A DNA stretch of 64,000 bases from Bacteroidia bacterium (GTDB lineage: Bacteria; Bacteroidota; Bacteroidia; Flavobacteriales; Flavobacteriaceae). How positions within the stretch are numbered: position 1 is the first letter of the stretch; every line of letters begins with the position of its first letter. A program made the position numbers and the translations under genes. Shown here in pieces: positions 52,906-62,426 of this stretch. The notes below the pieces were generated by a model. The model saw nothing but the letters and a program-made list of their open reading frames with translations. It was not told the origin of the DNA and made no database searches. The stretch covers positions 306,026 through 370,025 of the forward strand of contig JAUIDI010000004.1 in the NCBI GenBank assembly GCA_030428705.1, written 5' to 3'.

Positions 52906-54921
52906 ATGTCTGTATTGGACTCAAAAGTACCCAAAGGCCCATTGAAGGATAAATGGACAAGTTACAAAGACCATATCGACCTTGTAAATCCGGCCAATAA
53001 GCGATTGATAGATGTTATCGTCGTAGGTACCGGCCTGGCAGGAGGTTCCGCCGCCGCTACGTTGGCCGAACTGGGTTACAATGTAAAGGCATTTTGCTAT
53101 CAAGATTCTCCTCGTCGTGCGCATTCGATCGCGGCCCAGGGAGGTATCAATGCCGCAAAAAATTATATGGGCGATGGTGACTCCGTGTACCGCCTTTTTT
53201 ATGATACCGTTAAAGGTGGCGATTATCGTTCGCGCGAAGCGAACGTATATCGTTTAGCGGAAGTTTCGGCGAACATTATTGACCAATGTGTCGCGCAGGG
53301 TGTTCCTTTTGCACGGGATTATGGAGGACTGTTGGATAACCGTTCTTTTGGCGGCGTTTTGGTTTCAAGGACTTTTTATGCGAAGGGCCAGACTGGGCAA
53401 CAGTTATTGTTAGGGGCCTATTCGGCCATGAACCGCCAAATTGCTCGGGGAAAGATCCAAATGCACAACCGCCACGAAATGTTGGATGTTGTCATAGTAG
53501 ACGGCAAGGCCCGTGGTATCATAGCACGAAATCTGGTTACCGGAGAAATCGAAAGACATTCGGCACATGCGGTCGTGATAGCTTCCGGTGGTTACGGAAA
53601 TGTTTATTTCCTATCCACCAATGCCATGGGGTCCAATGCCACGGCAGCCTGGAAAATTCATAAGAAAGGTGCATTTTTTGCCAATCCCTGTTATACGCAG
53701 ATCCATCCGACCTGTATCCCAAGATCAGGAGATTACCAATCGAAATTGACCTTGATGTCGGAATCGTTGCGTAACGATGGGCGCATCTGGGTACCCAAGC
53801 GAATGGACGATGTAATCGCCATAAGGGAGGGACGGATCAAACCGACCCAGTTGGGCGAAGAAGAACGTGATTACTATTTGGAGCGGCGTTACCCCGCTTT
53901 CGGAAACCTTGTGCCCCGCGATGTCGCCTCTAGGGCCGCCAAAGAACGATGCGATGCAGGTTTCGGGGTCAACCAGACCGGCGAAGCGGTCTATCTTGAT
54001 TTTAAATCGGCCATCGAACGCTACGGAACCGAACAGGCCAAAATTCACGGTATCGATAATCCATCCAAAGAAAAAATCATTGAATTGGGCGAAGCAGTCA
54101 TCGAAGCAAAGTATGGCAACCTGTTTCAGATGTACGAAAAAATCGTGGATGAAAATCCGTATAAGACACCTATGATGATCTACCCGGCGACCCACTATAC
54201 GATGGGAGGCGTCTGGGTCGATTATAATTTGATGACCACCGTACCCGGACTTTATTGCATCGGCGAGGCGAACTTCTCCGATCACGGTGCCAACCGATTA
54301 GGAGCCTCTGCATTGATGCAAGGTCTTGCCGATGGCTATTTTGTTTTACCCTATACTATAGGCGATTATCTATCCGACGATATCCGAACAGGGCCGATTT
54401 CTACTGATACCGAAGAATTCGAACAGGCCGAAAAAGAAGTAAGCGAACGTATCGATTTCTTTCTCAATAACAATGGAGAACATTCCGTCGATCATTACCA
54501 TAAGCTTTTGGGCAAAATAATGTGGGACAAGGTAGGAATGTCGCGAAACGCTACCGGACTCAAGGAAGCCATAAGCGAAATTAAAGCGTTACGTGAAGAA
54601 TTTTGGAAAAACGTAAAAGTGACCGGAAAGGCGAACGAATTGAACCCAGAATTGGAAAAAGCGGGCAGAGTGGCCGATTTCTTGGAGCTTGGTGAACTCT
54701 TTGCCAAAGACGCATTGATGCGCGAGGAATCCTGCGGCGGTCATTTCAGGGAAGAGTCGGTAGAACTGGATGGCGAACAAAAAGGAGAAGCCAAACGAAA
54801 CGATAAGGATTATGCCTTTGTCGCGGCATGGGAATATAAGGGAGAACCATCCGATGCCATATTGCACAAAGAGCAGCTAGAATTCAAGGACATTGAATTG
54901 AAACAACGATCTTATAAATAA
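52906..54921 (+). CDS. sdhA: Succinate dehydrogenase/fumarate reductase flavoprotein SdhA
   Basis: The 671-residue catalytic subunit oxidises succinate to fumarate. The FAD-binding motif is [19 protein letters not shown], the covalent FAD histidine lies in [18 protein letters not shown], and the substrate region contains [10 protein letters not shown] and [11 protein letters not shown]. The C-terminal [10 protein letters not shown] (family HxR region) is intact. The length is typical of the type found with a single cytochrome b. It is followed by sdhB after 4 bp. Confidence 0.96.
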   Translation: MSVLDSKVPKGPLKDKWTSYKDHIDLVNPANKRLIDVIVVGTGLAGGSAAATLAELGYNVKAFCYQDSPRRAHSIAAQGGINAAKNYMGDGDSVYRLFYDTVKGGDYRSREANVYRLAEVSANIIDQCVAQGVPFARDYGGLLDNRSFGGVLVSRTFYAKGQTGQQLLLGAYSAMNRQIARGKIQMHNRHEMLDVVIVDGKARGIIARNLVTGEIERHSAHAVVIASGGYGNVYFLSTNAMGSNATAAWKIHKKGAFFANPCYTQIHPTCIPRSGDYQSKLTLMSESLRNDGRIWVPKRMDDVIAIREGRIKPTQLGEEERDYYLERRYPAFGNLVPRDVASRAAKERCDAGFGVNQTGEAVYLDFKSAIERYGTEQAKIHGIDNPSKEKIIELGEAVIEAKYGNLFQMYEKIVDENPYKTPMMIYPATHYTMGGVWVDYNLMTTVPGLYCIGEANFSDHGANRLGASALMQGLADGYFVLPYTIGDYLSDDIRTGPISTDTEEFEQAEKEVSERIDFFLNNNGEHSVDHYHKLLGKIMWDKVGMSRNATGLKEAISEIKALREEFWKNVKVTGKANELNPELEKAGRVADFLELGELFAKDALMREESCGGHFREESVELDGEQKGEAKRNDKDYAFVAAWEYKGEPSDAILHKEQLEFKDIELKQRSYK

Positions 54922-54925
54922 TTTT

Positions 54926-55672
54926 ATGAAGCTAACGTTGAAAATTTGGCGTCAAAAAGATGCCAGTGCCAAAGGTCAGATGGTCGAATACCACGTTAAG
55001 GATATCTCGGAGCATATGTCATTTTTGGAAATGATGGATGTGCTCAACGAGCAACTTGTCAACAAAGGTGAAGATCCCGTTGCTTTTGACCATGACTGTC
55101 GTGAAGGCATTTGCGGTATGTGTTCGATGTATATCAACGGCGAGGCGCATGGCCCCGATCGCGGTATTACCACATGCCAATTGCACATGCGCATGTTCAA
55201 TGATGGCGACACCATTACAATAGAACCGTTTCGGGCGAAGGCCTTTCCGGTCATCAAAGACCTTGTGGTAGATCGAACCGCTTTCGACCGAATTCAACAA
55301 GCCGGGGGATTCATCTCGGTAAACACTTCGGGCAACACGCAAGATGCCAATGCCATTCCCATATCGAAACATGCGGCCGACGAGGCTATGGATGCCGCTA
55401 CCTGTATCGGTTGTGGTGCCTGTGTCGCAAGTTGCAAGAATTCATCGGCAATGCTTTTTGTAGGGGCAAAAGTTTCGCAGTATGCGCTATTGCCACAAGG
55501 GCAGGTCGAAGCCGCGGATCGCGTTCGCAATATGGTCGCCCAAATGGACCTCGAAGGTTTCGGTAACTGTACAAACACCGGAGCTTGCGAAGTTGAGTGC
55601 CCCAAAGGCATTTCCCTGGAAAATATCGCAAGAATGAACCGGGAGCTAATGAAGGCCACGGTCAAAAGTTAA
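54926..55672 (+). CDS. sdhB: Succinate dehydrogenase iron-sulfur subunit SdhB
   Basis: The 248-residue protein carries three cluster motifs: [2Fe-2S] at C58, C63, C66 and C84 ([12 protein letters not shown] and TTCQLH), the [4Fe-4S] motif [13 protein letters not shown], and the third set in [14 protein letters not shown]. It moves electrons from SdhA to the cytochrome b haems. The Fe-S clusters would be supplied by the SUF system in this same window. The operon ends with a hairpin terminator 65 bp downstream. Confidence 0.96.
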   Translation: MKLTLKIWRQKDASAKGQMVEYHVKDISEHMSFLEMMDVLNEQLVNKGEDPVAFDHDCREGICGMCSMYINGEAHGPDRGITTCQLHMRMFNDGDTITIEPFRAKAFPVIKDLVVDRTAFDRIQQAGGFISVNTSGNTQDANAIPISKHAADEAMDAATCIGCGACVASCKNSSAMLFVGAKVSQYALLPQGQVEAADRVRNMVAQMDLEGFGNCTNTGACEVECPKGISLENIARMNRELMKATVKS

Positions 55673-55736
55673 AAAATCCTGAACATCTATCTGTGAAATA
55701 GATAGGCGATAGCGATGTCAACAAGGAATTTTCCAG

Positions 55737-55769
55737 ATTCCATCTACCCCAATAGTAGATGGAATTTTT
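55737..55769 (+). terminator. Intrinsic terminator of sdhCAB
   Basis: ATTCCATCTAC (55737-55747), loop CCCAATA, and GTAGATGGAAT (55755-55765) form a perfect 11-bp stem followed by TTTT. A possible ATG at 55759 for the next gene lies inside the stem, so I reject that start. Confidence 0.9.
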
Positions 55770-55782
55770 AGTATATTGGAAT

Positions 55783-56253
55783 ATGCCCAAAAAATATTCC
55801 GAAGAACGTATAATCGTCCCTCGCTTCAACGAAGAATCTGGATTCTACACCACCCCTGAACGTTCAAAGATCATGGGCAAGATACGGGGGAAAAATACAA
55901 AACCAGAACTTGCATTCAGAAAGGCATTGTATCAAGCGGGCTATCGTTATCGAATCGATTATAAAAAACTTATCGGTAAACCCGACATCGCCCTTAAAAA
56001 ATACAAGACTGTCATCTTTATTGACGGGGAGTATTGGCACGGCCATAATTGGAAGGAACGGAAACCCAAGGTCAAGACCAACAGGGAATTCTGGATTGCC
56101 AAAATCGAACGCAATATGCAACGCGACCGAGAGGTAAATATCGAATTGGAGCGATTGGGCTATCGGGTTTTTCGGTTTTGGGAAAACGAAGTCAAGAAAG
56201 AACTGCAACAATGTTTACAGAAGGTAATCGAACATTTGGAAAATTACAAGTAA
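55783..56253 (+). CDS. vsr: Vsr-type very short patch repair endonuclease
   Basis: The 156-residue protein matches Vsr: RSKIMGKIRGKNTKPELAFR, YRIDYKKLIGKPDIALKKYK, and the active site FIDGEYWHGHNW with the catalytic Asp and His, then FWIAKIERNMQRDREVN. Vsr nicks next to T:G mismatches created by deamination of 5-methylcytosine and normally sits beside a C5 cytosine methyltransferase. None is present in this window, so it is an orphan here. The start at 55783 is used because the upstream ATG lies in the sdh terminator. Confidence 0.92.
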   Translation: MPKKYSEERIIVPRFNEESGFYTTPERSKIMGKIRGKNTKPELAFRKALYQAGYRYRIDYKKLIGKPDIALKKYKTVIFIDGEYWHGHNWKERKPKVKTNREFWIAKIERNMQRDREVNIELERLGYRVFRFWENEVKKELQQCLQKVIEHLENYK

Positions 56254-56261
56254 CTAGTATG

Positions 56262-56975
56262 TCATTCGACCTGTCTTTTAATGACCTTATACAATTGTTT
56301 TACCTCATCTGTATTTAGTTCAAAATCTGAATATTCAGGGGAATTGTTCAGGCTATGACATTTTATAATTTTTCTATTCTTATCGATTGCCGTAATTTTT
56401 TTGCACATAATACTATCGGAATGAACGATAATCCATAACATTTTTGGGTCGTTACCCACTGTTTTGGCCATTTTACTCGAAGGTACAACCTTGCCCAGAA
56501 CAATAGATTTGTCCGGTAGGCCTTCGACCGTTCCGTCATCCATTGAATCGTTCGAAATCTCAAAAGCCATATACTTGCCTACCGAAACCTGATCGACGAC
56601 AAAACCAATTTTAGGCAACGAAGCAACAAACGTGTCATTTTCGAATGCATTAATATATTCTTTGCTTCGCGTTGTTATGACAAGCGGGGCGGACACCAAA
56701 TATTTTCCAGGCGCCAACTTAACGATGGAATGTCCCTTTCTTGCCTCGATATCTATATTTTCATATTTCGCCCCTAGTTCATTGAACTTTTCATGCGAAT
56801 AGAGTTCCGCAATGCTCACATCAAAATAATGGGCAATTTTTGTCAGATTTTTAATTGGAATGTTGGCATCCTTTTTTTCATAAAGCTGAATCGTGCGCAA
56901 ACTGACGCCGATAATCTCGGCCAATCTCGTTTGACTGATATTTTTTTCACGCCTCAATTGCTTCAATATAAACAT
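56262..56975 (-). CDS. XRE-type repressor with S24 (LexA-like) domain
   Basis: Residues 1-60 form a Cro/CI-type HTH (LRREKNISQTRLAEIIGVSLRTIQLYEKK in part). The C-terminal half resembles the S24 peptidase-like fold, with FEISNDSMDDGTVEGLPDKS holding the possible serine nucleophile and SIMCKKITAID a possible lysine. A clear Ala-Gly cleavage site is not visible. Such proteins act as phage or stress repressors that may self-cleave. It converges with vsr (8-bp gap) and is divergent from a small HTH gene, a typical genetic-switch layout. Confidence 0.85.
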   Translation of the reverse strand: MFILKQLRREKNISQTRLAEIIGVSLRTIQLYEKKDANIPIKNLTKIAHYFDVSIAELYSHEKFNELGAKYENIDIEARKGHSIVKLAPGKYLVSAPLVITTRSKEYINAFENDTFVASLPKIGFVVDQVSVGKYMAFEISNDSMDDGTVEGLPDKSIVLGKVVPSSKMAKTVGNDPKMLWIIVHSDSIMCKKITAIDKNRKIIKCHSLNNSPEYSDFELNTDEVKQLYKVIKRQVE

Positions 56976-56986
56976 AATATTGTATT

Positions 56987-57056
56987 ATTGCGTAATAATC
57001 TTACATATTTTGTTGTATACGCAATTTAAATGCGTTATTTGTAATTCATTTACAAA
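56987..57056. promoter_or_regulatory. Operator-rich divergent region between the repressor and the small HTH gene
   Basis: Three related half-sites occur: TTGCGTA (56988-56994), TACGCAA (57018-57024) and ATGCGTT (57030-57036). The first two are exact inverse copies, and the last two nearly form a palindrome. Next to them, TTTGTAA (57038-57044) and TTACAAA (57050-57056) are perfect 7-bp arms with a 5-bp centre. The cluster is a good set of repressor operators. Confidence 0.5.
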
Positions 57057-57173
57057 CAAATATAACAAAATGTGTAACCTTATTATATATAAATCAGCTT
57101 TTGAAGTGCATCGGTCATATCCTTTTGTGCACAATATTAAATACGAACACTAACCATTAATTCTGTGCCTTCT

Positions 57174-57443
57174 ATGTTAAGCGAAGACCATTACGGAAAA
57201 CCTATCAATGAAAAACTATCCATTACCCTTAGAAGAAATACGACCAAAGATGATTTTGCCAATATAGCTGCATCTACTAATGTTAGCTTTTCAACCATCA
57301 GGGACGTTGTATATCGAACCAATAGTCTGACCAAATCAAACTCTAAGGCGATCAAGGCACTTGTTAAAGTGGCCTTTGACAATTCATTGGCCAAACAGCT
57401 ACAAGCAGAGGGAGATAAAAAATTCCTGAACGGGCTGTTATAG
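57174..57443 (+). CDS. Small HTH-like protein divergent from the S24-type repressor
   Basis: The 89-residue protein starts MLSEDHYGKP (an in-frame GTG three codons upstream is an alternative). The middle reads DDFANIAASTNVSFSTIRDV followed by VYRTNSLTKSNSKAIKALVK, which has the spacing of a helix-turn-helix. I do not recognise a named family. By position it could play the Cro-like or target role opposite the repressor, but no phage structural or integrase genes are nearby. Confidence 0.65.
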   Translation: MLSEDHYGKPINEKLSITLRRNTTKDDFANIAASTNVSFSTIRDVVYRTNSLTKSNSKAIKALVKVAFDNSLAKQLQAEGDKKFLNGLL

Positions 57444-57499
57444 TATTCATCTAATATCTTGAATTAGAAGACAGGGTTTAATTTGTTACTTTTAATGCC

Positions 57500-58669
57500 A
57501 TGGATTCCGCAATGGTATTTTCGAACGATAAGTTTCAATCAAAACTCCCCAATGTCAAGACCACAATCTTTACTACGGTCGGGAATCTTGCAAGAAAACA
57601 TAATGCCATAGACCTGTCACAAGGTTTTCCAAATTTTGAGGCCGATACCGAATTAATGAATCTAGTGACCCGAGCCATGAAAGCGGGCCATAATCAATAC
57701 GCCGCTATGCAAGGTTATTACGGACTTCGGGAAATCATTTCCGATAAGATCGAAAAACTGCACGGAAGAAAGTACAATCCAGAAAATGAAATTACGGTCA
57801 CAGTAGGCGCCACCCAGGCCATTTTTACGGCAATTACGGCATTTGTGCATCCGGGCGATGAAGTTATCGTGCTCAAACCCTGTTACGATTGTTACGAACC
57901 TGCCATCGAAGTCAATGGCGGCATCGTTGTTCCGGTACAATTAAGGCTAGGGGACTATAAAATCGACTGGGAGGAATTCAAAGGCAAGATTACCTCAAGA
58001 ACCAGAATGGTGGTCATCAATACGCCCCATAACCCCAGCGGTCATATTTTCACTAAAGAGGATATGTTACAACTTCAGGAAATTCTGCGCCCTACCAATA
58101 TCATTCTGGTCAGTGACGAGGTGTATGAACATATTATCTTCGACGGTCAAGAGCATCAGAGTGTTTCCCGTTTTAATGATTTGGCTTCCCGTAGTTTCGT
58201 CTGTGCCTCCTTTGGAAAAGCCTTTCATGTAACCGGTTGGAAAATGGGCTATTGTGCCGCGCCCGCAGAACTTATGAGCGAGTTTGTCAAGACCCATCAA
58301 TTTGCAGTTTTCTGTGTGGATCATCCTACCCAAAGGGCTATGGCCGAATACCTCAAAAACGAAGAACATTATCTCATGCTCAATAATTTCTATCAAGAAA
58401 AGCGTGATTTCTTTCTGTCGCGCCTTGAGAATTCCAGATTTAAATTCACGCCTACTCAAGGCACTTATTTTCAATTGTTGGACTATACCGCTATTACCGA
58501 TGAAGATGATGAAGACCTTGCAAAACGCTTGATAATCGACCATAAATTGGCCAGCATTGCCATTTCTTCATTCAATCTCGATAACCGCCAAGATGGGGTG
58601 CTACGTTTTTGTTTTGCCAAGAAAAAAGAGACTTTGGAACAGGCCACCGAAATTTTAAATACGCTCTAG
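57500..58669 (+). CDS. Methionine/aromatic aminotransferase (PLP class I)
   Basis: The 389-residue enzyme has the fold-type I aminotransferase pattern: IDLSQGFPNFEADTELM, NTPHNPSGHIFTKED with the PLP-contacting Asn, VSDEVYEHIIFDG and the Schiff-base lysine in CASFGKAFHVTGWKMGY. It resembles bacterial methionine aminotransferases that also use aromatic amino acids. A second ATG at 57512 is a possible start. The stop overlaps the convergent thioredoxin-like gene by 4 bp. Confidence 0.9.
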   Translation: MDSAMVFSNDKFQSKLPNVKTTIFTTVGNLARKHNAIDLSQGFPNFEADTELMNLVTRAMKAGHNQYAAMQGYYGLREIISDKIEKLHGRKYNPENEITVTVGATQAIFTAITAFVHPGDEVIVLKPCYDCYEPAIEVNGGIVVPVQLRLGDYKIDWEEFKGKITSRTRMVVINTPHNPSGHIFTKEDMLQLQEILRPTNIILVSDEVYEHIIFDGQEHQSVSRFNDLASRSFVCASFGKAFHVTGWKMGYCAAPAELMSEFVKTHQFAVFCVDHPTQRAMAEYLKNEEHYLMLNNFYQEKRDFFLSRLENSRFKFTPTQGTYFQLLDYTAITDEDDEDLAKRLIIDHKLASIAISSFNLDNRQDGVLRFCFAKKKETLEQATEILNTL

Positions 58670-59238
58670 TCAACAGGCAGTTTGGGTATATTGCTATAAT
58701 TTGGCACATATGTTTCCCCTAATAGAATTGCCGCCATGTCCTTTTCCAAAGACTCGACCGGCGATTCAACGATCCGGTTTACGGCCTTGCCATTTTTATA
58801 AAAAATGAAGGTGGGTACTTTTATGATGTTCAGGCCTTTTTCTTCCCCGCCCGGACTTTTCTTGTACTGATCCTTCTCGTAGTCCAAGGCTACAATGGTA
58901 AGTCGATCCATGGGGTAATCGGCGGTTTCCAAAATTTTAAGAAACCGTGGCACCTCACGTCGGCTATCACCGCACCACGTACCCATGAATATGGTAATGT
59001 TATGTTCGTTCAGTTCGTTTTTGATTGATTTAATGGGTTGCGAATCTACCGCATACGACTCGAACTGTTTTTCGAACCAAGTTTTATAACCGCCTTGGGT
59101 CAAACCGTTTTTATTAATTTTTCCCAAAAGCATTTCATTACCCCTGGCATCGGTCTTGGTTCGGTTGATTTCCTGTGATGATGAAAAATGAAGTGTTAAC
59201 AGTAAAAGAAAGATGGAATAAACGGTTCGTTGGGCCAT
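58666..59238 (-). CDS. Thioredoxin-like exported protein with a single-cysteine motif
   Basis: The 190-residue protein has a signal peptide (SIFLLLLTLHFSSSQ) and a thioredoxin fold. The position of the usual CxxC reads GTWCGDSRREVPRFLKIL, so only one cysteine remains. The cis-proline region is IKVPTFIFYKNGKAVN. Proteins of this type occur in Bacteroidota, but their redox role is unclear. A monothiol or non-redox chaperone role is possible. It ends at the aminotransferase stop. Confidence 0.85.
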   Translation of the reverse strand: MAQRTVYSIFLLLLTLHFSSSQEINRTKTDARGNEMLLGKINKNGLTQGGYKTWFEKQFESYAVDSQPIKSIKNELNEHNITIFMGTWCGDSRREVPRFLKILETADYPMDRLTIVALDYEKDQYKKSPGGEEKGLNIIKVPTFIFYKNGKAVNRIVESPVESLEKDMAAILLGETYVPNYSNIPKLPVD

Positions 59239-59364
59239 GATGCTCTTTTTTGGAATTTGTCCAAACCTAGGGCACTTCCCTCGCCAAAGTAAATATATTG
59301 TGCCATCGCTTAAAAAGAAGATACGAAACGCCTAGTGTCAGGTATATTCGGTCAATCGGCCCTT

Positions 59365-59387
59365 TTTGGTCGTTCGTATCGACCAAA
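59365..59387. promoter_or_regulatory. Perfect 8-bp inverted repeat upstream of the LytS/LytTR pair
   Basis: TTTGGTCG (59365-59372) and CGACCAAA (59380-59387) surround TTCGTAT. The site lies 69 bp before the histidine kinase start and 127 bp from the thioredoxin-like gene start, so it could control either. No other gene is seen in 59239-59455. Confidence 0.5.
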
Positions 59388-59455
59388 CCCATGTTCATAC
59401 ATTTTTTTTGACCTATCGTTTTATTATTGGTATTTTTTAAAACTATTTTCCGCCA

Positions 59456-60427
59456 ATGAATATCTTGAGCCATCGGGTTTCCAAAATCTTGATCCATCTT
59501 TTATTTTGGGCATTGTTCATATTTATTTCGCTCTTTGTCTTTCCTGAATATCACTGGAAGGAAAATCCTTTTTTACAATATTTCTTCATTCTTTTGGTAC
59601 TAGTGTATGTGAATAATGAAGTGCTGCTTCCTTTTTTTATCAAACGGAAAATGTATTTATCATACATGCTGCTCATTGGGCTTATCGCTTTTTGGGCCAC
59701 CCAGTTGTACTGCAATTATTTTGCGCAATGTGGCTGTTCGATAATAAAATGTTTGTCGGACTATCTATGGCAGACCTTGGTACCGTTGGCATTCTTTTCA
59801 TTTATTTGGATGTTGTTCCGCTTTTTAGAAAAACAGGACGAAATCGAACTCATCAAGAAAGAACATACCGAAATGGAACTACAGTTTTTAAAGTCACAGA
59901 TCGATCCTCACGTACTTTTCAACAATCTCAATACCGTTTACTCGTATGCCCTGGAGAAACCGCAAGAAACCCCGGATCTTATCTTGATGCTCTCCGACAA
60001 TCTAAAGCATGTAATCTATGAAAGCGGCGCCCCAAAAGTGCCTTTGGAAAAAGAGCTGGAATACATCGATAATTATATCGCATTTCAAAAAATAAGAACC
60101 GAGAACATCAACGAAGTCGTCTATAAAAAAGATATTGAGAATCACGATTACGAAATTGCGCCCCTTTTGCTCATTACGTTGATTGAGAACGCCTTTAAGC
60201 ATAGTACCGCGAACAGCAAAGTCGAAGTAACCATACAGGTAAAGGATTCCATTTTGCGATGTGATTGCAGCAATCACATAAAAACTCCTGTTACTGAAAA
60301 TGGGCATCCCAAAATAGGGTTAGAAAATCTCAAAAAACGTTTATCTCTTTTGTATAAGAACAAACACGAACTGAAAATTACGGCAAATGGAAAATTCCAT
60401 GTCCACCTTAAATTGGAATTGTCATGA
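59456..60427 (+). CDS. LytS-type sensor histidine kinase
   Basis: Four membrane segments fill the first 125 residues with little periplasmic loop between them. The kinase core follows with the phosphoacceptor H152 in QFLKSQIDPHVLFNNLNT (family usual PHFLFN), and the ATP-binding part has LITLIENAFKHSTANSK and GHPKIGLENLKKRLSLLY. This is the YehU/LytS class paired with LytTR regulators. The signal is unknown. The stop overlaps the regulator start by ATGA. Confidence 0.93.
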   Translation: MNILSHRVSKILIHLLFWALFIFISLFVFPEYHWKENPFLQYFFILLVLVYVNNEVLLPFFIKRKMYLSYMLLIGLIAFWATQLYCNYFAQCGCSIIKCLSDYLWQTLVPLAFFSFIWMLFRFLEKQDEIELIKKEHTEMELQFLKSQIDPHVLFNNLNTVYSYALEKPQETPDLILMLSDNLKHVIYESGAPKVPLEKELEYIDNYIAFQKIRTENINEVVYKKDIENHDYEIAPLLLITLIENAFKHSTANSKVEVTIQVKDSILRCDCSNHIKTPVTENGHPKIGLENLKKRLSLLYKNKHELKITANGKFHVHLKLELS

Positions 60428-61125
60428 AGTGTATCATCATCGAGGATGAAATTCCTGCCCAACGGATATTGTTGAACTATATCTCCAAGATTCCAGATTT
60501 GCAATTAAAGGGAAGTTACCAATCTGCCTTGGAGGCGAATTCGACCTTACAAAAAATTGGGATAGACGTAGTTTTTTTGGACATCAACCTTCCTGATATT
60601 TCGGGAATTCAATACATAAAGACTTTGCCAAAGCCCCCTGCCATTATAATGACGACCGCTTATCACGAACATGCCGTCGAAAGTTTCGAATTGGATACAA
60701 TTTGCGATTATCTGGTCAAACCGTTTTCTTTTGAACGTTTTTTGAAGGCCATCAACAAGGTAAGAAAACATGAAAGTACCATGGTTGCCAACACCAAAAG
60801 TATCGAAAACTCAGCTGAATCGATTTTTTTGAACATTGACAAGACTTTGCACAAAATCAATGTTAGAGACATTCTTTACGTCGAATCGGACAAAAACTAT
60901 GTTACGGTGGTCACCAAAAATGGAAAGTATTCATACTTGGATTCCCTTAAAAACTGGATTCAAAAATTACCCGAAACACATTTTATACAAGTTCATAAAT
61001 CGTACGTCATCAATTTTCGTGAAATTGAAAAGATTGTCGGCAATATTGTTTTCATCCGAACGGAAAAAATTCCGATTGGTCGAATTTATAAATCAATATT
61101 CTTGAATAAGTTAAAATTCGATTGA
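60424..61125 (+). CDS. LytTR-family response regulator
   Basis: The 233-residue protein has a receiver domain with the phosphorylation site D53 in VVFLDINLPDISGIQ and a conserved lysine in CDYLVKPFSFERFLKA. The LytTR DNA-binding domain (about 130-233) includes ILYVESDKNYVTVVTKNGKY and THFIQVHKSYVINFREIEK. LytTR proteins bind paired 9-bp direct repeats 12-13 bp apart. Such repeats exist at 17766 and 18071 in this window, so a regulatory link is possible but unproven. Confidence 0.94.
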   Translation: MKCIIIEDEIPAQRILLNYISKIPDLQLKGSYQSALEANSTLQKIGIDVVFLDINLPDISGIQYIKTLPKPPAIIMTTAYHEHAVESFELDTICDYLVKPFSFERFLKAINKVRKHESTMVANTKSIENSAESIFLNIDKTLHKINVRDILYVESDKNYVTVVTKNGKYSYLDSLKNWIQKLPETHFIQVHKSYVINFREIEKIVGNIVFIRTEKIPIGRIYKSIFLNKLKFD

Positions 61126-61128
61126 AGT

Positions 61129-62277
61129 TTATTTCAAGGCCGTATTTACCTTGGTCATAAACTCTCCTATTTTATTGGGTTCTAACCACCGCGTGACGAC
61201 AACCAAGTCATTTTCCTTATCTATTACTATAAAGTTGCCACCGAAACCTGCGGCATAGTATATATCTTCTGAAAGTCCTTCCCAATGGCGGTCACCTTTC
61301 TTGTTGAGCCACCACATATAACCATAATTGATATTCGGTTTTGAGGGTTCGATTGCTTTTTTGATCCATGATTCACTGATCAATTGCTCCTTTTTCCATT
61401 TACCATTATTCAGGAATAGAAGACCGAACCGAGCCATGTCCTCGGTGTTGATAAAGAGTCCGGCTCCCGAATGGCCGCCCCCGGTGACCGATTTTATTTG
61501 AACGCCATCGATTTCGACCCAAGCATGATCATAACCGTGCCAGCGCCAAGTAGTCGAAGCTCCGATTTTGTCCATAATGTTTTCCTTCAAGACCATTGGC
61601 ATCGGTTTGCGCCAAACATGGGTAAGGGCATAGGCCAAAACATTTACCCGCACATCATTGTATTCCATCACAGTGCCGGGTTCTTTGGGTTTTTCAAATT
61701 TCCAATCGTCTATTCCACCTTCTCTAGGAGGGCGATCGGCCCAATCTTTACCGCCCCATAATTCCCCCGACCAGGCCGAATTCTGTTGCAGTAAATGTTC
61801 CCAGGTAATTTTGGAATTATGGGCTCCGTCAAAAGTGCCGTCCCAAACATAGTCGGACACTTTATCATGTGTGCTGGCAATAAGTCCTTGATCTTCTGCC
61901 AGCCCAACCATGGTGCTCAAAAAACTCTTGGTCACACTAAAGGTCATATCGACCCTTTTGGTATCACCCCATTGGGCGATGACATTACCATTTTTCAGAA
62001 TCATTCCAGCGGGTCCGCCACGTTTTTTGGTCGGCCCTAATATTTTATGAAAAGGCTCGCGTTCAAAACCTTTGAGAATGGCAATACGCAGGTCACGCGA
62101 CCCTGAATATTCATTTGCTTCGGCAAAATCGACCGCTGCCTTTAATGCCTCGGTGTCAATTTTAAAGTCGGTTGCTGTTTTATGTTGCCATTCGCTATTT
62201 CGTTCAGGGAAATAGTAGTCTTGGGCGCTTATACAAAGACCACTGAAAATAAATAGTAGGGTAACGATTTTTTTCAT
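61129..62277 (-). CDS. Secreted serine hydrolase (class C beta-lactamase family)
   Basis: A signal peptide (LLFIFSGLCISAQD) precedes a serine-hydrolase domain with the nucleophile motif SVTK at 114-117, a tyrosine motif in MEYNDVRVN (YND) and GGHSGAGLFINTEDMARFG. The 382-residue protein resembles the 6-aminohexanoate-dimer hydrolase/esterase branch. Substrate unknown. It converges with the LytTR gene (3-bp gap) and is divergent from the last gene in the window. Confidence 0.9.
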   Translation of the reverse strand: MKKIVTLLFIFSGLCISAQDYYFPERNSEWQHKTATDFKIDTEALKAAVDFAEANEYSGSRDLRIAILKGFEREPFHKILGPTKKRGGPAGMILKNGNVIAQWGDTKRVDMTFSVTKSFLSTMVGLAEDQGLIASTHDKVSDYVWDGTFDGAHNSKITWEHLLQQNSAWSGELWGGKDWADRPPREGGIDDWKFEKPKEPGTVMEYNDVRVNVLAYALTHVWRKPMPMVLKENIMDKIGASTTWRWHGYDHAWVEIDGVQIKSVTGGGHSGAGLFINTEDMARFGLLFLNNGKWKKEQLISESWIKKAIEPSKPNINYGYMWWLNKKGDRHWEGLSEDIYYAAGFGGNFIVIDKENDLVVVTRWLEPNKIGEFMTKVNTALK

Positions 62278-62363
62278 TTCAATTAGTTGTATAATTCTTA
62301 AAAATTAAAATAATAAAAAATAGCGATGTAAAAACTATATTATTTTTTGATTATTATTTCTTA

Positions 62364-62411
62364 TTAATTCTGTAAGAATTAAATATTTTATTGTAATTTA
62401 AAGATTACAAT
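62364..62411. promoter_or_regulatory. Two inverted repeats upstream of the final gene
   Basis: TTAATTC (62364-62370) / GAATTAA (62376-62382) around TGTAA, and ATTGTAAT (62390-62397) / ATTACAAT (62404-62411) around TTAAAG, are both perfect. The second ends 15 nt before the ATG at 62427, so it could be an operator or an mRNA hairpin over the ribosome site. Confidence 0.5.
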
Positions 62412-62426
62412 CTTAAATTTTTTTTC

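Noticed and set aside
55759..55782. Upstream ATG for vsr
   Set aside because: It lies inside the 11-bp stem of the sdh terminator.
57011..57056. tRNA-like or CRISPR-like repeats in AT-rich intergenic DNA
   Set aside because: The repeats are short palindromic half-sites without the regular spacing of CRISPR or a cloverleaf.
55783..57443. Intact prophage
   Set aside because: Only a repressor-like gene, a small HTH gene and a Vsr nuclease are present. No integrase, structural genes or attachment repeats were found.
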